NCBI GenBank assembly: GCA_000990325.1
Contig: LBPS01000013.1
Span: 1 to 41,473 of the forward strand
Direction: 5' to 3'
DNA: 41,473 bases
Source of the DNA: Candidatus Nomurabacteria bacterium GW2011_GWE2_34_25
Lineage (GTDB): Bacteria > Patescibacteriota > Minisyncoccia > Phycocordibacterales > UBA9973
The stretch's first letter is position 1, and every line of letters starts with the position of its first letter. This document shows positions 1 through 10,781 of the stretch, in pieces. Both the position numbers and the translations under genes were made by a program. The notes under the pieces are model-generated. The model did not search any database. It was not told the origin of the DNA and worked only from the letters and a program-made list of their open reading frames with translations.

Positions 1-1
1 T

Positions 2-445
2 AAAACTTTAAAAGATATAGAGAAAGCTCTTAATATAAACGAAGATAGTGTTGTCTACGATTTAGGTTGTGGGGATGGAAGAGTTCTTTTTTATTTATAT
101 AAAAATAATCCTAAGGCTAAATATATAGGAATTGAAAATAGTCAATTTCCCCTCCTTGTTTTCAATGTTAGAAATTGGTTTTTCAAGAGAAAAAACAAAT
201 CAAATATTTCAATCATTGGAAAAGACTTTTTTGATGTAAACTTGTCAGATGCTACTCATATATTTACTTATCTTTACCCAAATGTAATGGATGATCTAAT
301 CCCAAAGCTAGATAAAGAACTTAAATCAGGGACTCGTTTAATTTCAGCATCTTTTCGTTTTACTGGTAGACGTGAAATAGAAGAAATTGATTTAAAAAGG
401 AACAATTACCAACTAGCAAAAAAAGTATATGTTTATGAATTTTAG
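2..445 (+). CDS. SAM-dependent methyltransferase, 5'-truncated by window edge
   Basis: Frame of the 242..445 ORF is open to the window start: KTLKDIEKALNINEDSVVYDLGCGDGRVLFYLY... with methyltransferase motif I (VYDLGCGDGRV). Confidence 0.8.
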   Translation, partial: KTLKDIEKALNINEDSVVYDLGCGDGRVLFYLYKNNPKAKYIGIENSQFPLLVFNVRNWFFKRKNKSNISIIGKDFFDVNLSDATHIFTYLYPNVMDDLIPKLDKELKSGTRLISASFRFTGRREIEEIDLKRNNYQLAKKVYVYEF

Positions 446-509
446 ATAAAATCCACTAGTTGCGTAATAGAATTTACTTAAATTATATTACGGAGTATAA
501 TAATAATAT

Positions 510-2762
510 ATGATAACGAGCGATCTAATTGAGTATATAAAAATACAACTCAATAAAAATATTTCCAAAGATTTGATTATTTCACGACTCTCTCAAGTGG
601 GATGGAGGGCTGAAGATATTGAAGAGGGCTTTTTGTCTATTGAGACATCTCTAACTCCTCCTGTATTAGAAGCTAGTCTGTCTGCTGAAAATTTAAATAA
701 AGAAGAAGATATTAAGATAAAGGATGAAGACGGTGCGAAGACTGTTGATCCCTATCGTGAATTACCTGATGGAGTGGAATTGGAAAGTAGAGAGATATAT
801 AGAACTCCAAATTTTAAGAAGGAAGAAATACACACTCCTCCTACTGTGGAAAAGACAACCGAGAAAATCGAACCAGTAAAAATATGGGCTCCTACAACAA
901 TTCCAACTAAGATTGAAGAAACAAAGATAACCCCAGAACCTAAGAAAGAAGAAGCAGTAGAATTCTCAACAAATAAAGAGGTAGCGCCATACAGACTAGA
1001 AGTTGAAGGTGGAGAAAAACCTAATACTGATGAAATAAAAAAATCTTCTGACTTGGAATTTATCCCAACAATAAATAAAAATCCTTTTTCAAATCCTATT
1101 ACACAGACAATAGATAAGGTCGAGAGTCCCTTAATCTCACGAGAATTTATTCCATCAACAGAGAAGAATCCTTCTTCGGAACTAGTACCCCAGAAAGTTA
1201 ACTTACCCCCTCTTAAAATATCAAATACTAAAACTCCTATCCCGGAAAAAAGGATATCGGATATGGTGCAAAAAAGCGCTATGATATCTTCTTATTCTCA
1301 AGATATTTTAGCTGCAAAAAAGGAAGAACCCATTATCACTAAAAAAAGCAATTTACTTTTAAAGATAGGAATTTTAATGTTTATTATCGGTCTTGTTGGT
1401 GGAATGGTTTTTGCTTTTGTTGAAGGATATTTAAGGATTCCTTGGTTAAATATTAATCTTTCTGTTGTTAAGAAAGATCCTAAAACAATAATTTTGAATA
1501 CTTCTTCTTCGCTTTCAAAACTGAAATCATACAAAGTAGAAAACAATATAAGCATTTCATCCCCATCATTATCCAATATAACCACTGGATTATCTAGTGG
1601 AAGTGTAGTTGCATCAAAAGATCGAGATTCTATATCTGTAAACACTAAGGGCATAGTAAATCATTTAAACAATAAATTAATGTTTGATTACATTTTGAAT
1701 CTCGAGAGTTCTATTTTAGAAAATGATATAAATAGTAATTGGAAATATAACGGAACGGATCTATATGTATCGATCCCAGATTTGAACCAAGTCTTGGGTA
1801 GTGACGCTCCAGTTGCCACAGCAGTATCATTAAAGCCCGATCAATTAAATTTAATTATTCCAGAATTATCAAGCGAGATGCAAAAAACAGTAAAAGATAT
1901 TGATATCTACAACTTGATGTCGGGGGAAGTTCCTCTATATATAAAAAATGAAGTATCTTCAATTTTTAAAGAATTTATTAATAATTTAGAATATTCAGAG
2001 AAGGCAGATGAAAATATACGTGGAGTCGATACATATCACTATGAATTAACTGCCGACCGTCAATCAACAAAGAAATTTCTGACTTCTCTTACAAATATTT
2101 TTGTTGTGAAACTTACCGCAGATCAAAAAAGCAATTTAGATGAGGTATTGGGTTCATCGAGCATAAGTTCTTTTGAAGTTTGGATTGGTAAGAATGATGA
2201 TAATTTATATCAAATAAAGTTCACATTAAATACTCCTTTGTCTAAAGTATTAGACTTAAACGACAGCGGAATAGCTGGTAATGAAGTAAAATTAGATTGG
2301 ATGATTACATATTATGACTTAGATGTTCCAAATAATATCAATTTTCCTGATGCACAATTAGATATGATTGAGTTTATAAAAAGTATTAGAGATGTAAAAA
2401 TTAAAAATTTCATTTCCTCTTTTAGATCACATGCGGTATTATTCAAAAATGCAGTGGGTTCTTTTGGAACAAGATCCAATCCTGCAGGAAGCTGTACTAA
2501 CCCAAACCCTGGATCAATCTTTTCTCCTAAGGGCCACAATAAAGGGGCGGATCAAAGCGTAGGTTCTATAGCAGAGATTATGAACTCCTTACTTTCGATA
2601 ACAAACGGAGCAGGGTCTTGCTATTCTACCTCGAGGGAGTGGGCTCTCAGCGCTCCACTTTCTACGGTGACAGAAGGAGGCACTTCCAACTTTTATTGTG
2701 TTGATACTACGGGGAACACAACAATATTACAAACTCCTATAACTGGACCAGCTTGTAAATAA
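510..2762 (+). CDS. Hypothetical membrane-anchored protein with disordered N-terminal region
   Basis: 750-aa ORF; central TM helix (LLLKIGILMFIIGLVGGMVFAFVEGYL); TATAAT 8 nt before ATG. Confidence 0.8.
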   Translation: MITSDLIEYIKIQLNKNISKDLIISRLSQVGWRAEDIEEGFLSIETSLTPPVLEASLSAENLNKEEDIKIKDEDGAKTVDPYRELPDGVELESREIYRTPNFKKEEIHTPPTVEKTTEKIEPVKIWAPTTIPTKIEETKITPEPKKEEAVEFSTNKEVAPYRLEVEGGEKPNTDEIKKSSDLEFIPTINKNPFSNPITQTIDKVESPLISREFIPSTEKNPSSELVPQKVNLPPLKISNTKTPIPEKRISDMVQKSAMISSYSQDILAAKKEEPIITKKSNLLLKIGILMFIIGLVGGMVFAFVEGYLRIPWLNINLSVVKKDPKTIILNTSSSLSKLKSYKVENNISISSPSLSNITTGLSSGSVVASKDRDSISVNTKGIVNHLNNKLMFDYILNLESSILENDINSNWKYNGTDLYVSIPDLNQVLGSDAPVATAVSLKPDQLNLIIPELSSEMQKTVKDIDIYNLMSGEVPLYIKNEVSSIFKEFINNLEYSEKADENIRGVDTYHYELTADRQSTKKFLTSLTNIFVVKLTADQKSNLDEVLGSSSISSFEVWIGKNDDNLYQIKFTLNTPLSKVLDLNDSGIAGNEVKLDWMITYYDLDVPNNINFPDAQLDMIEFIKSIRDVKIKNFISSFRSHAVLFKNAVGSFGTRSNPAGSCTNPNPGSIFSPKGHNKGADQSVGSIAEIMNSLLSITNGAGSCYSTSREWALSAPLSTVTEGGTSNFYCVDTTGNTTILQTPITGPACK

Positions 2763-2868
2763 TAAAATTTTAATAGCACCTAGATTTTTTAGGCATTTTC
2801 TGGTATAAAGGGGGAGTCACCATTGTATTTTATGATGGTAAAAGTAATAGTGTTTGTATAGATGATAT

Positions 2869-2944
2869 GGTGCCTATAGTGTAACGGTTAGCACTAGAGT
2901 TTGTGGAACTCTCAGTTTGGGTTCAAATCCCAGTAGGCACCCCA
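2869..2944 (+). tRNA. tRNA-His (anticodon GTG), CCA encoded
   Basis: Acceptor GTGCCTA/TAGGCAC with extra 5' G(-1), anticodon arm AGAGTTTGTGGAACTCT, T-arm TGGGTTCAAATCCCA, followed by CCA. Confidence 0.93.
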
Positions 2945-2981
2945 AAACAAAAACCCCTGAAAAGGGTTGTTTTTGTTTTGA
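2945..2981 (+). terminator. Intrinsic terminator after tRNA-His
   Basis: Inverted repeat AAACAAAAACCCCTGAAAAGGGTTGTTTTTGTTTT. Confidence 0.75.
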
Positions 2982-3032
2982 AATATCCTCACTTACTCAA
3001 AAGAGTTCTCTTGTGGTAATATTATAAACATA

Positions 3033-4154
3033 ATGAAAAATATACTCCCTATAGTTTTTATTGTGACTTTTATAACCTTTCTAATAGGACTTGGTCACTT
3101 TGTAATATATAAAAGTTTGTTGGCAATTTTTGATATAACTGTTTTCAGAGTAATAAATATTACAAGAATCTTCTTTATCTCTGGGTCACTCAGTTTCGTA
3201 GTTATGACTATATTAACCAACTATGGATACAATAAAGTCTTCTCTTTCTTATATGAGACAAGTGCTATTTGGCTTGGCACTGTTTACTTTCTATTTATTG
3301 CAAGCGTTATATTCATGATAGTTTGTGGAGTTGGATCCCTTTTTAATATGCCAACTATTGCTATTAGAATCATTGGAATGGTTCTTTTGTCAGCAGGATT
3401 AGGCATTAGCGTCTATGGAGTTATCCATACATATTATTTGAAAGTTACAAATTATACAGTAAAAATAAATAACCTTCCTGACGTTTGGAACAACAAGAAG
3501 ATAGTGATGTCTGCCGACACTCATTTTGGAAATATTCGGAATGTTCGTTTCGGAGAAAGGCTTGTGAAGAAAATAAATGAGGAGAATCCTGACTTAGTTC
3601 TAATAGCAGGGGACTATTATGATGGGCCACATATAAATGATGGAGAGATTGCAAATGTTTTAAAAGATATTCACTCTAAGAAGGGGATAATATTTGCTCC
3701 TGGAAACCATGAGGAATATGGTAATAGTGGAGAGTTTAGTAAATTGTTAACTGATGCTGGTGTCCTAGTTCTTTCCAATAGAACAACAAACATTGATGGA
3801 ATACAGATATCGGGTGTTGATTATACTACTGGTTCAAACAAAGAATTACTATCTTCAGTGATAGGCAACATGAATTTATCAAAGGGAATACCCCAAATCC
3901 TTATTAAACATGCACCCAACAATCTATCGGTCGTAGCTGACGAAGGGTTTGATCTTGTTGTTTCGGGGCATGTCCACCGGGGACAAGTATGGCCAGGCCA
4001 GTGGATTGTGAAGATGATATTTAAAGAATTTTCATATGGATTAAATTATTTTAATAAAACAGCTGTAGTTACAACTAGTGGTGCTGGTACATGGGGTCCA
4101 CCACAGAGAGTAGGGACCAATAGTGAAATTGTTGTAATTAATCTTGAAAAATAG
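3033..4154 (+). CDS. Membrane-anchored metallophosphoesterase (YkuE-like)
   Basis: N-terminal TM helices then MSADTHFG, AGDYYDG, GNHEEY, SGHVHRGQ motifs. Confidence 0.88.
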   Translation: MKNILPIVFIVTFITFLIGLGHFVIYKSLLAIFDITVFRVINITRIFFISGSLSFVVMTILTNYGYNKVFSFLYETSAIWLGTVYFLFIASVIFMIVCGVGSLFNMPTIAIRIIGMVLLSAGLGISVYGVIHTYYLKVTNYTVKINNLPDVWNNKKIVMSADTHFGNIRNVRFGERLVKKINEENPDLVLIAGDYYDGPHINDGEIANVLKDIHSKKGIIFAPGNHEEYGNSGEFSKLLTDAGVLVLSNRTTNIDGIQISGVDYTTGSNKELLSSVIGNMNLSKGIPQILIKHAPNNLSVVADEGFDLVVSGHVHRGQVWPGQWIVKMIFKEFSYGLNYFNKTAVVTTSGAGTWGPPQRVGTNSEIVVINLEK

Positions 4155-4205
4155 CATGAAAAACCATCTATTTTTTATGTTCAATATTTAGGTTATAATA
4201 CACTT

Positions 4206-5906
4206 ATGAATTCAGAAACTAAGATTTGCCAGAATTGTAAAAAAGACTTCACAATTGAGCCCGATGACTTCTCTTTTTATGAGAAGATGAAGGTGCCAGT
4301 GCCTACTTGGTGTCCGGACTGTAGGATGGTTCGTCGACTTATATGGAGAAATGAGCGTAATTTATTTCGTAGAAAAGATGCACTCACAGGAGAGGATTCC
4401 TTCTCTGGTTTCCCTGCTGAAGCCAATTTGCAAACATATGAAAATAGTTATTGGTATGGAGATAAATGGAATTCTCTAGATTATGGAATGGATTATGATT
4501 TCTCTAAGCCATTCTTTAAACAATTTTATGATCTCCTATCTCGAGTACCACTTATGGCAAAATCATCTGCTAGTTTTATGATTAATTCAGATTATTGTAA
4601 TGAAGCTGGAAGACTTCGTAATGCGTATCTATGCTTCGATTCAGATTTTGTTGAAAATTCTGCCTATCTAGTTAAAGCTACAAACATGAATGACTCCTTT
4701 GACTCTCACGAAGTAATAGAGGGTGAACTATGCTATGAAGATGTTATGGTCTACAAATCTTATAGAACTTTTTATTCTCTAGACTGTGAAAGCTGTGTAG
4801 ATGTTTGGTTTAGTAAAGGACTTCGAGGATGTACAAACTGTTTTGGGTGTGTAAATCTACGAGGTAAATCTTATTATTTTTTTAACGAACAATTACCAAA
4901 AGAAGAATATGAAAAAAGGTTATCTGAATTAAATTTGGGGTCTTATGAATCAATCTCAAAAATACGTATTAAGGTTTTAGAATTTTGGCAAAAATTTCCG
5001 GTGAAATATTATCATGGAATACGAAACATCAGTTTTACTGGTGATAGAATTAGTGACTGCAAAAATGTTCGTGACTCTTTTTCAATACAAGAAGGTGAGA
5101 ATATGCGCTACATAGAGATCAGTGTTCTTAAGGCTGCTAATTCATATGATTGCGTCCAGCTTTTCATGGGAGTTGAAAATGCTTATGAGTGTACAACAGT
5201 AGGAGAAGGGGCATATAATTTGAGATATTGTTTTAATTCTTGGGGCGGTTCACGAGATCTGGAATATTGTGGTTATTGTATAGGAGTAGTTGATTGTTTT
5301 GGTTGTGTAGGATTAAAGAAGAAACAATATTGTGTTTTTAATAAACAATACACAAAGGAAGAATATTTTGATCTTGTAGAAAAAATAAAGAAACACATGA
5401 ATGATATGCCATATGTTGATCACATAGGACGGTCCTATGTATATGGTGAATTTTTCCCATCTGAATTTTCACCTCTTGCATACAATGAAAGTCTTGCTCA
5501 AGATTACGTTCCTATAAATAGGGAACAAGCAAAAGAAAAAGGATTTGTATGGCGTGAACCAAATGCACGTGAATTTCAAACTACAATTAAAGGAGTAGAC
5601 CTACCTGATTTAATTAATGATGTGCCAGAAAGTATTACTAAAGAAATTATTGCTTGTGAGACTTGTAAGCGTGCTTATAGAATAGTCCCTATTGAATTAC
5701 AGTTTTATAAACGTATTGGCTTACCTTTACCTCACAAGTGTCACAATTGCCGATTTCTAGATCGTTATGAATTTATTAACAAACCAAAACTATACCATCG
5801 TTCTTGTATGAAAGAAGGATGTGAAAACGAATTTGAAACCTCATATTCTCCTGACAGTTCGGAAATAGTATATTGTGAGAAGTGTTACCAACAAGAAGTG
5901 TATTAG
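4206..5906 (+). CDS. Cys-rich zinc-ribbon protein, uncharacterised family
   Basis: N-terminal CQNCKKDF...CPDCR and C-terminal CETCKRAY...CHNCR / CENEF...CEKC ribbons; many internal paired Cys. Confidence 0.75.
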   Translation: MNSETKICQNCKKDFTIEPDDFSFYEKMKVPVPTWCPDCRMVRRLIWRNERNLFRRKDALTGEDSFSGFPAEANLQTYENSYWYGDKWNSLDYGMDYDFSKPFFKQFYDLLSRVPLMAKSSASFMINSDYCNEAGRLRNAYLCFDSDFVENSAYLVKATNMNDSFDSHEVIEGELCYEDVMVYKSYRTFYSLDCESCVDVWFSKGLRGCTNCFGCVNLRGKSYYFFNEQLPKEEYEKRLSELNLGSYESISKIRIKVLEFWQKFPVKYYHGIRNISFTGDRISDCKNVRDSFSIQEGENMRYIEISVLKAANSYDCVQLFMGVENAYECTTVGEGAYNLRYCFNSWGGSRDLEYCGYCIGVVDCFGCVGLKKKQYCVFNKQYTKEEYFDLVEKIKKHMNDMPYVDHIGRSYVYGEFFPSEFSPLAYNESLAQDYVPINREQAKEKGFVWREPNAREFQTTIKGVDLPDLINDVPESITKEIIACETCKRAYRIVPIELQFYKRIGLPLPHKCHNCRFLDRYEFINKPKLYHRSCMKEGCENEFETSYSPDSSEIVYCEKCYQQEVY

Positions 5907-5933
5907 TAATTTATGCAAACTTTAAAAAATAAT

Positions 5934-6173
5934 ATGAAACTCGAAGTCATTGGATCAGGATGTAAAAAGTGTAAAGCATTGTTTGAATTGACGGAAATCG
6001 TTGCTAAGGAACTGGGTATTCATGATACAGTTCTATATAGTACAGATATAAACAAAATTGTAGCAATGGGGCTTATGAGTAGCCCTGTCTTAACTGTAAA
6101 CGATAAGCCTGTTCTGGTTGGTATGTTGCCAGATAAAGAAAGATTAAAGGAAATTATTTCTAAAAACATTTAA
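5934..6173 (+). CDS. Thioredoxin-like small redox-active disulfide protein
   Basis: MKLEVIGSGCKKCKALFELTEIVAKELG; CxxC motif; ORF also open from 5913. Confidence 0.8.
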   Translation: MKLEVIGSGCKKCKALFELTEIVAKELGIHDTVLYSTDINKIVAMGLMSSPVLTVNDKPVLVGMLPDKERLKEIISKNI

Positions 6174-6174
6174 T

Positions 6175-7140
6175 ATGTTTTATCCCATACAACTACTAGC
6201 TGATTGGTTAACTTATACAGTCTTTGGAATTATCCCAAAGACCTTACTAGCTTCGGCTGTAAATTTCTTCATTTTTGACACTATTAAAATCTTTATTCTT
6301 CTTGCTGGTATTATTTTTATTGTTTCTATAATTCGTTCGTATCTACCACCAGAGAAAATACGAGTAATACTTTCACGAAAGAATAAATATATAGGAAATG
6401 TCCCAGCCTCACTTCTAGGAATCATTACTCCGTTTTGTTCTTGCTCAGCTATTCCACTTTTCCTTGGTTTTGTTCAGGCGGGGGTCCCACTTGGAACTAC
6501 ATTTTCTTTTCTAATAGCATCACCAATGATTAACGAAGTAGCACTTGTATTACTCTTGGGATTATTTGGTTGGAAGATTGCAATTATCTATATAGTAACA
6601 GGCCTCATTATCTCAATACTTTCTGGGGTTGTAATAGGCTCTTTAAAAGTAGAAAATCTTGTTGAATCATTTGTTTATGAAAATTCTGTAAATGGAAACA
6701 ATCTTGAACTACCTAGTTTATCTCGCATAGAAAGAATTAATTATGCACTAGATTACACAACAGATATTTTGAAAAAAGTTTGGCCTTACATACTAGTAGG
6801 TATTGGTCTCGGAGCTTGGATACATGGTTATTTACCTGCTGACTTCTTGGTAGAATATGCTGGGTCTGGTAAATGGTATGCTGTACCACTTGCTGTACTT
6901 ATCGGTATTCCTCTTTATTCAAATGCGGCAGGAGTAATACCTCTCGTATCTGCACTAACAGAGAAAGGTGTATCTATGGGTACTACGCTCGCATTTATGA
7001 TGTCTGTAACGGCCTTATCACTTCCAGAATTTATGATTCTTAAGAAAGTTATGAAAATAAAACTTATCTTTATTTTTGCAGGAATTGTAAGTGTAGGGAT
7101 AGTATTTACAGGGTATTTATTTAATATTATTTTAAAATAA
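6175..7140 (+). CDS. Permease, DUF318/ArsP_1 family
   Basis: Multi-TM protein with TPFCSCSAIPLFLGFVQAGVPLG motif; immediately follows redox-active disulfide protein. Confidence 0.85.
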   Translation: MFYPIQLLADWLTYTVFGIIPKTLLASAVNFFIFDTIKIFILLAGIIFIVSIIRSYLPPEKIRVILSRKNKYIGNVPASLLGIITPFCSCSAIPLFLGFVQAGVPLGTTFSFLIASPMINEVALVLLLGLFGWKIAIIYIVTGLIISILSGVVIGSLKVENLVESFVYENSVNGNNLELPSLSRIERINYALDYTTDILKKVWPYILVGIGLGAWIHGYLPADFLVEYAGSGKWYAVPLAVLIGIPLYSNAAGVIPLVSALTEKGVSMGTTLAFMMSVTALSLPEFMILKKVMKIKLIFIFAGIVSVGIVFTGYLFNIILK

Positions 7141-7190
7141 TATTTTAAAAGACCGGTTACAATTTGAGAAAAAGATAGTATAATGCCCTT

Positions 7191-7739
7191 ATGAACAACC
7201 CACAAAAACTTGGTATTAAAGTATTCTACTATTATCTTTCCAGAAAGATTTCGCTAGGAGTTATACTACTAGTAGTTTCTTTTATTGTTTCATCTTCGAA
7301 AGATTTCATCGTATCAAAGATGGTTATGCTTTTGCCTGTTAGTGTTACAGCAGTTGTCGTCAACTTTTTAACTAGTGGATTATTTATCATATCAGCTGTA
7401 TTTATACTTGGAGCATTTGTAACAAGTTGGTTTAAATATACAAGTTGTGACTTTTCTTTAGACGAGAATGCTTTCAATATTAGAAGAGGATTCTTCACTA
7501 AGAAGGAAATTTCTATACCATATAGACAAATTCAGAATGTAAATATTGAGCAATCTATAAGTCACAAAATGCTCGGAATTGGTAAGTTGGTTATCCTAAC
7601 AGAAGGGGACCATAGTGAAAATAATGGTGAAGCTTCTGGAGGATCTTTTGATGTTATAGACTACGTTTTAGCACATAAAGTTCGTGAATTTATCTTACAA
7701 AGAGCTAATTTTCAAATAGTTAAGGATTCTACAATTTAA
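7191..7739 (+). CDS. Bacterial PH domain (YdbS-like) membrane protein
   Basis: Two TM helices then FNIRRGFFTKKEISIPYRQIQNVNIEQS. Confidence 0.75.
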   Translation: MNNPQKLGIKVFYYYLSRKISLGVILLVVSFIVSSSKDFIVSKMVMLLPVSVTAVVVNFLTSGLFIISAVFILGAFVTSWFKYTSCDFSLDENAFNIRRGFFTKKEISIPYRQIQNVNIEQSISHKMLGIGKLVILTEGDHSENNGEASGGSFDVIDYVLAHKVREFILQRANFQIVKDSTI

Positions 7740-7750
7740 AATTTAAAAAT

Positions 7751-8560
7751 ATGAAAGAAAATAGTAGTTTTGAAAAAACACACGAATTAAAAATTGAAAC
7801 CATTAAAGGGCCTAATGGTTGCGAAGTCTCTTTTTGTCCTCTACGTGGTGGAATTATAACCTCGTTAAAGTTAAACGGGAAAGAGCTTCTTTTCCTAGAT
7901 AAAGAAACATTTAAAAATAAAGAAGTCAGTGTTAAAGGGGGAATTCCATATCTATTTCCGAATGCTGGACCATTAGATCCAAATACCAAATTTCCCAATT
8001 TAGCACAGCATGGGTTTGCTAGAAATTTAGAATGGAAAAATGAAAATACAGAAAATGGATTTTGTATAACTCTAGTTTCAAGCGAAGAAACCAAAAAATT
8101 ATATCCTTATAATTTTAAATTCTCTATTAAGGGAAGTTTTAATGAAGACAGTTCATTTACCATGGAAACAGAAATAGAAAATCTGGAAGAAAATGAAGAT
8201 ATGCCTATCTCAATGGGGCTACATCCGTATTTTAATGTTTCGAATGAAGAAAAGAAAAATATTAAATTTAATTTTGAAGGCGGAAAATATGTCGAAGAGC
8301 AAATAGAAAGTTGGGCCAATGGTAAGGCCATTTCTATTGAAAATCCAGGAGTTCCAATAGAAGTTGAGATTCCAGGATTAGGAACTTCAGTTATTGATCT
8401 ATCAAAAGAATTTAAAAGGATCTGGGTATGGTCTATGTCTGGGAAGGACTTTGTGTGTATTGAACCAGTAATGAGAGACAAAAATGGACTTCTGAATAAT
8501 CCAGAATTAATAAAACCGAAAGATACATTTAAAGCTAGTGTTAATTTCAAGCTGGATTAG
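7751..8560 (+). CDS. Aldose 1-epimerase family protein
   Basis: GGIPYLFPNAGPL...QHGFARNLEW...MGLHPYFN motifs. Confidence 0.85.
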   Translation: MKENSSFEKTHELKIETIKGPNGCEVSFCPLRGGIITSLKLNGKELLFLDKETFKNKEVSVKGGIPYLFPNAGPLDPNTKFPNLAQHGFARNLEWKNENTENGFCITLVSSEETKKLYPYNFKFSIKGSFNEDSSFTMETEIENLEENEDMPISMGLHPYFNVSNEEKKNIKFNFEGGKYVEEQIESWANGKAISIENPGVPIEVEIPGLGTSVIDLSKEFKRIWVWSMSGKDFVCIEPVMRDKNGLLNNPELIKPKDTFKASVNFKLD

Positions 8561-8594
8561 TTCTTTGTTGTATTTTTGATATAATCTATCTTAT

Positions 8595-9704
8595 ATGGTT
8601 AAAACAAAAAATGATAATAAATATGTTTTAATAATGGCTGGAGGCTCTGGTTCAAGATTGTACCCACGTTCCACAGACGATTTACCTAAACAATTTCAGC
8701 AAATTATTGGAGAAAAAACACTGATAGAACAAGCATACGATAGAGCTCGAAGGATTGTTGCTGATGATCATATCTATGTTTCTTCCAATCATAAATATAT
8801 AGATTTGATAAAAAAGTATTTACCCAACATTCTAAGTGAAAATTATATAACTGAACCTGTTAAGAGAAATACTGGTCCTGCAATATCATTGGCGACAGCT
8901 ATTATTTATAAAAAAGACCCAAAGGCTGTTATTGTAGCTACACACTCTGACCATCTTGTCTTAAAGATAGATGAATACGAAAAAGTAATAAAAACAGGAA
9001 TTAAGGTCGTTCAGAAAAAAACTAATCATATTTTATGTATTGGTATAACGCCAACATCTCCTCACACTGGACTGGGGTATATTGAAAAAGATAAAAAATT
9101 TGCTCAAGTTGATGGCTCTATTGTTTTCAGTACAAAAAGATTTGTAGAGAAACCAAACCTGGATTTAGCTAAACAATACGTTTCATCTGGAAACTTCTTT
9201 TGGAATGCTGGCTATTTTATTTGGCAGGCTAAACACTTCTTGGGAGAGCTTAAGAAATATGACTTAAAACTTTATAATGGAGTTACTAAAATAGCGGAAG
9301 CGAAAGGAAGTAAAAATTTTATTAAAACTTTAGATAAAGAATTTATTAAATTTAAAGATATTGCCGTTGATCATTTAATTATGGAGAAAACACCGAACCT
9401 CCTTGTCCTGCCAGTTGATATTGGCTGGTCAGATATTGGGAGCTGGGATGTCGTGGCAGATATGGTTGATGTAAACGAGAAGGATGTTCATGGAAATTAT
9501 TCAAAAGGTATGGTAATAAACATAGATACACATAATACTATTATTTTTTCCCATGATAATGCTAAAGTTATAGCGACTATAGGCCTCGATAACTATATAA
9601 TAGTAACCACAGAAGAGGCTATTGTGATAGTCCCTAGAGGAAGGAGTGAAGATGTTAAGAATATTGTTTTAGAATTAGGGAAAAGGAGAACGGATGAGAT
9701 ATAA
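8595..9704 (+). CDS. manC: Mannose-1-phosphate guanylyltransferase
   Basis: MAGGSGSRLYPRSTDDLPKQF, TEPVKRNTGPAISLA, HSDH, WNAGYFIW motifs. Confidence 0.92.
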   Translation: MVKTKNDNKYVLIMAGGSGSRLYPRSTDDLPKQFQQIIGEKTLIEQAYDRARRIVADDHIYVSSNHKYIDLIKKYLPNILSENYITEPVKRNTGPAISLATAIIYKKDPKAVIVATHSDHLVLKIDEYEKVIKTGIKVVQKKTNHILCIGITPTSPHTGLGYIEKDKKFAQVDGSIVFSTKRFVEKPNLDLAKQYVSSGNFFWNAGYFIWQAKHFLGELKKYDLKLYNGVTKIAEAKGSKNFIKTLDKEFIKFKDIAVDHLIMEKTPNLLVLPVDIGWSDIGSWDVVADMVDVNEKDVHGNYSKGMVINIDTHNTIIFSHDNAKVIATIGLDNYIIVTTEEAIVIVPRGRSEDVKNIVLELGKRRTDEI

Positions 9705-10363
9705 TGTATATTATGGGTATCAATAAAATTAAAATACCTAAACAAATAGCTTCTCTTCTTATACTGGCTGTTGTTTTAAATATTGTTAGAATGTTTTTGT
9801 TCCATACGACATCTTCTCTTTACATGTTCTGGAATATCTTTCTGGCATTTGTACCATTTTTCATAAGTTCTATTTTGTATTTACATACGACTAAAGAAAA
9901 TATTATAAAACCATTTTTCATAATAGGCTTTGTTCTTTGGTTGTTGTTTTTACCGAATGCCCCTTATGTAATGACAGACTTTATACACTTAGGAAGAGTT
10001 AAGACTATCCCTGTCATGTATGATATATTCTTCTTCTTCAGCTCTGCTTATGTATCGTTACTTATGGGGTTATACTCTCTTCGTCATATGGAAAAGATAA
10101 TTCTCTTAAAATTTTCAAGAAGGGTTGTAAATATAGTAATCCCGATTATCATTTTATTTGCAAGTTTTGGTATGTATTTAGGCCGATTCTTACGATTCAA
10201 TAGCTGGGATTTGTTCACAAGCCATACATCATTACTTTCTACTATTTGGGATATATTTACGAAAAGTAACAATTATATCAACGTTTATTCATATACAGTA
10301 CTGTTTTTCTTCTTTATCTACATAGCCTACGTTTCTTTCAGGAGTGGAGACAAAAATAGCTAG
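9704..10363 (+). CDS. DUF1361 multi-TM protein
   Basis: Conserved FLPNAPYVMTDFIHL and GMYLGRFLRFNSWDL motifs. Confidence 0.75.
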   Translation: MYIMGINKIKIPKQIASLLILAVVLNIVRMFLFHTTSSLYMFWNIFLAFVPFFISSILYLHTTKENIIKPFFIIGFVLWLLFLPNAPYVMTDFIHLGRVKTIPVMYDIFFFFSSAYVSLLMGLYSLRHMEKIILLKFSRRVVNIVIPIIILFASFGMYLGRFLRFNSWDLFTSHTSLLSTIWDIFTKSNNYINVYSYTVLFFFFIYIAYVSFRSGDKNS

Positions 10364-10417
10364 TAGTCCGACTCTTTGTATAAACAAAGTAATCTTCATG
10401 TGCTATAATATTCCAAT

Positions 10418-10768
10418 ATGATTAAAGCTAATTCTTTTCAAGTAGAGCGACCATGGGGGAACTTCAGACAATTTACGAAGAACGCTATTTCGACTGTTAA
10501 GATAATCACAGTAAATCCTAATGAATCTCTTAGTTTACAAAGTCACGAAAAAAGATCAGAATTTTGGCACGTAATTTCTGGAAGTGGAACAGTAGAGATA
10601 GGTGAAGTAAAAAAAGAAACTACTGTAGGCGATGAGCATGAAATAGCTATTGGAGAAAAGCATCGACTTTCAGCGGGGGTGTCGGGAATACAAGTTTTAG
10701 AAATTGCGACGGGGGAATTTGATGAAAGTGACATTGTTCACTTTGAAGATAAATATGGAAGAGTATAA
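10418..10768 (+). CDS. Mannose-6-phosphate isomerase type 2 / cupin
   Basis: VERPWGNFRQF...PNESLSLQSHEKRSEFWHVISGSGTVEIG. Confidence 0.88.
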   Translation: MIKANSFQVERPWGNFRQFTKNAISTVKIITVNPNESLSLQSHEKRSEFWHVISGSGTVEIGEVKKETTVGDEHEIAIGEKHRLSAGVSGIQVLEIATGEFDESDIVHFEDKYGRV

Positions 10769-10781
10769 AAGAATTAAGATT

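Noticed and set aside
1298-1654. Minus-strand ORFs in the track overlapping strong plus-strand genes (e.g. 1298-1654, 7729-8094, 8107-8550, 27170-27940, 33723-34109, 35103-35552)
   Set aside because: Antisense to genes with clear domain motifs; no recognisable protein features.
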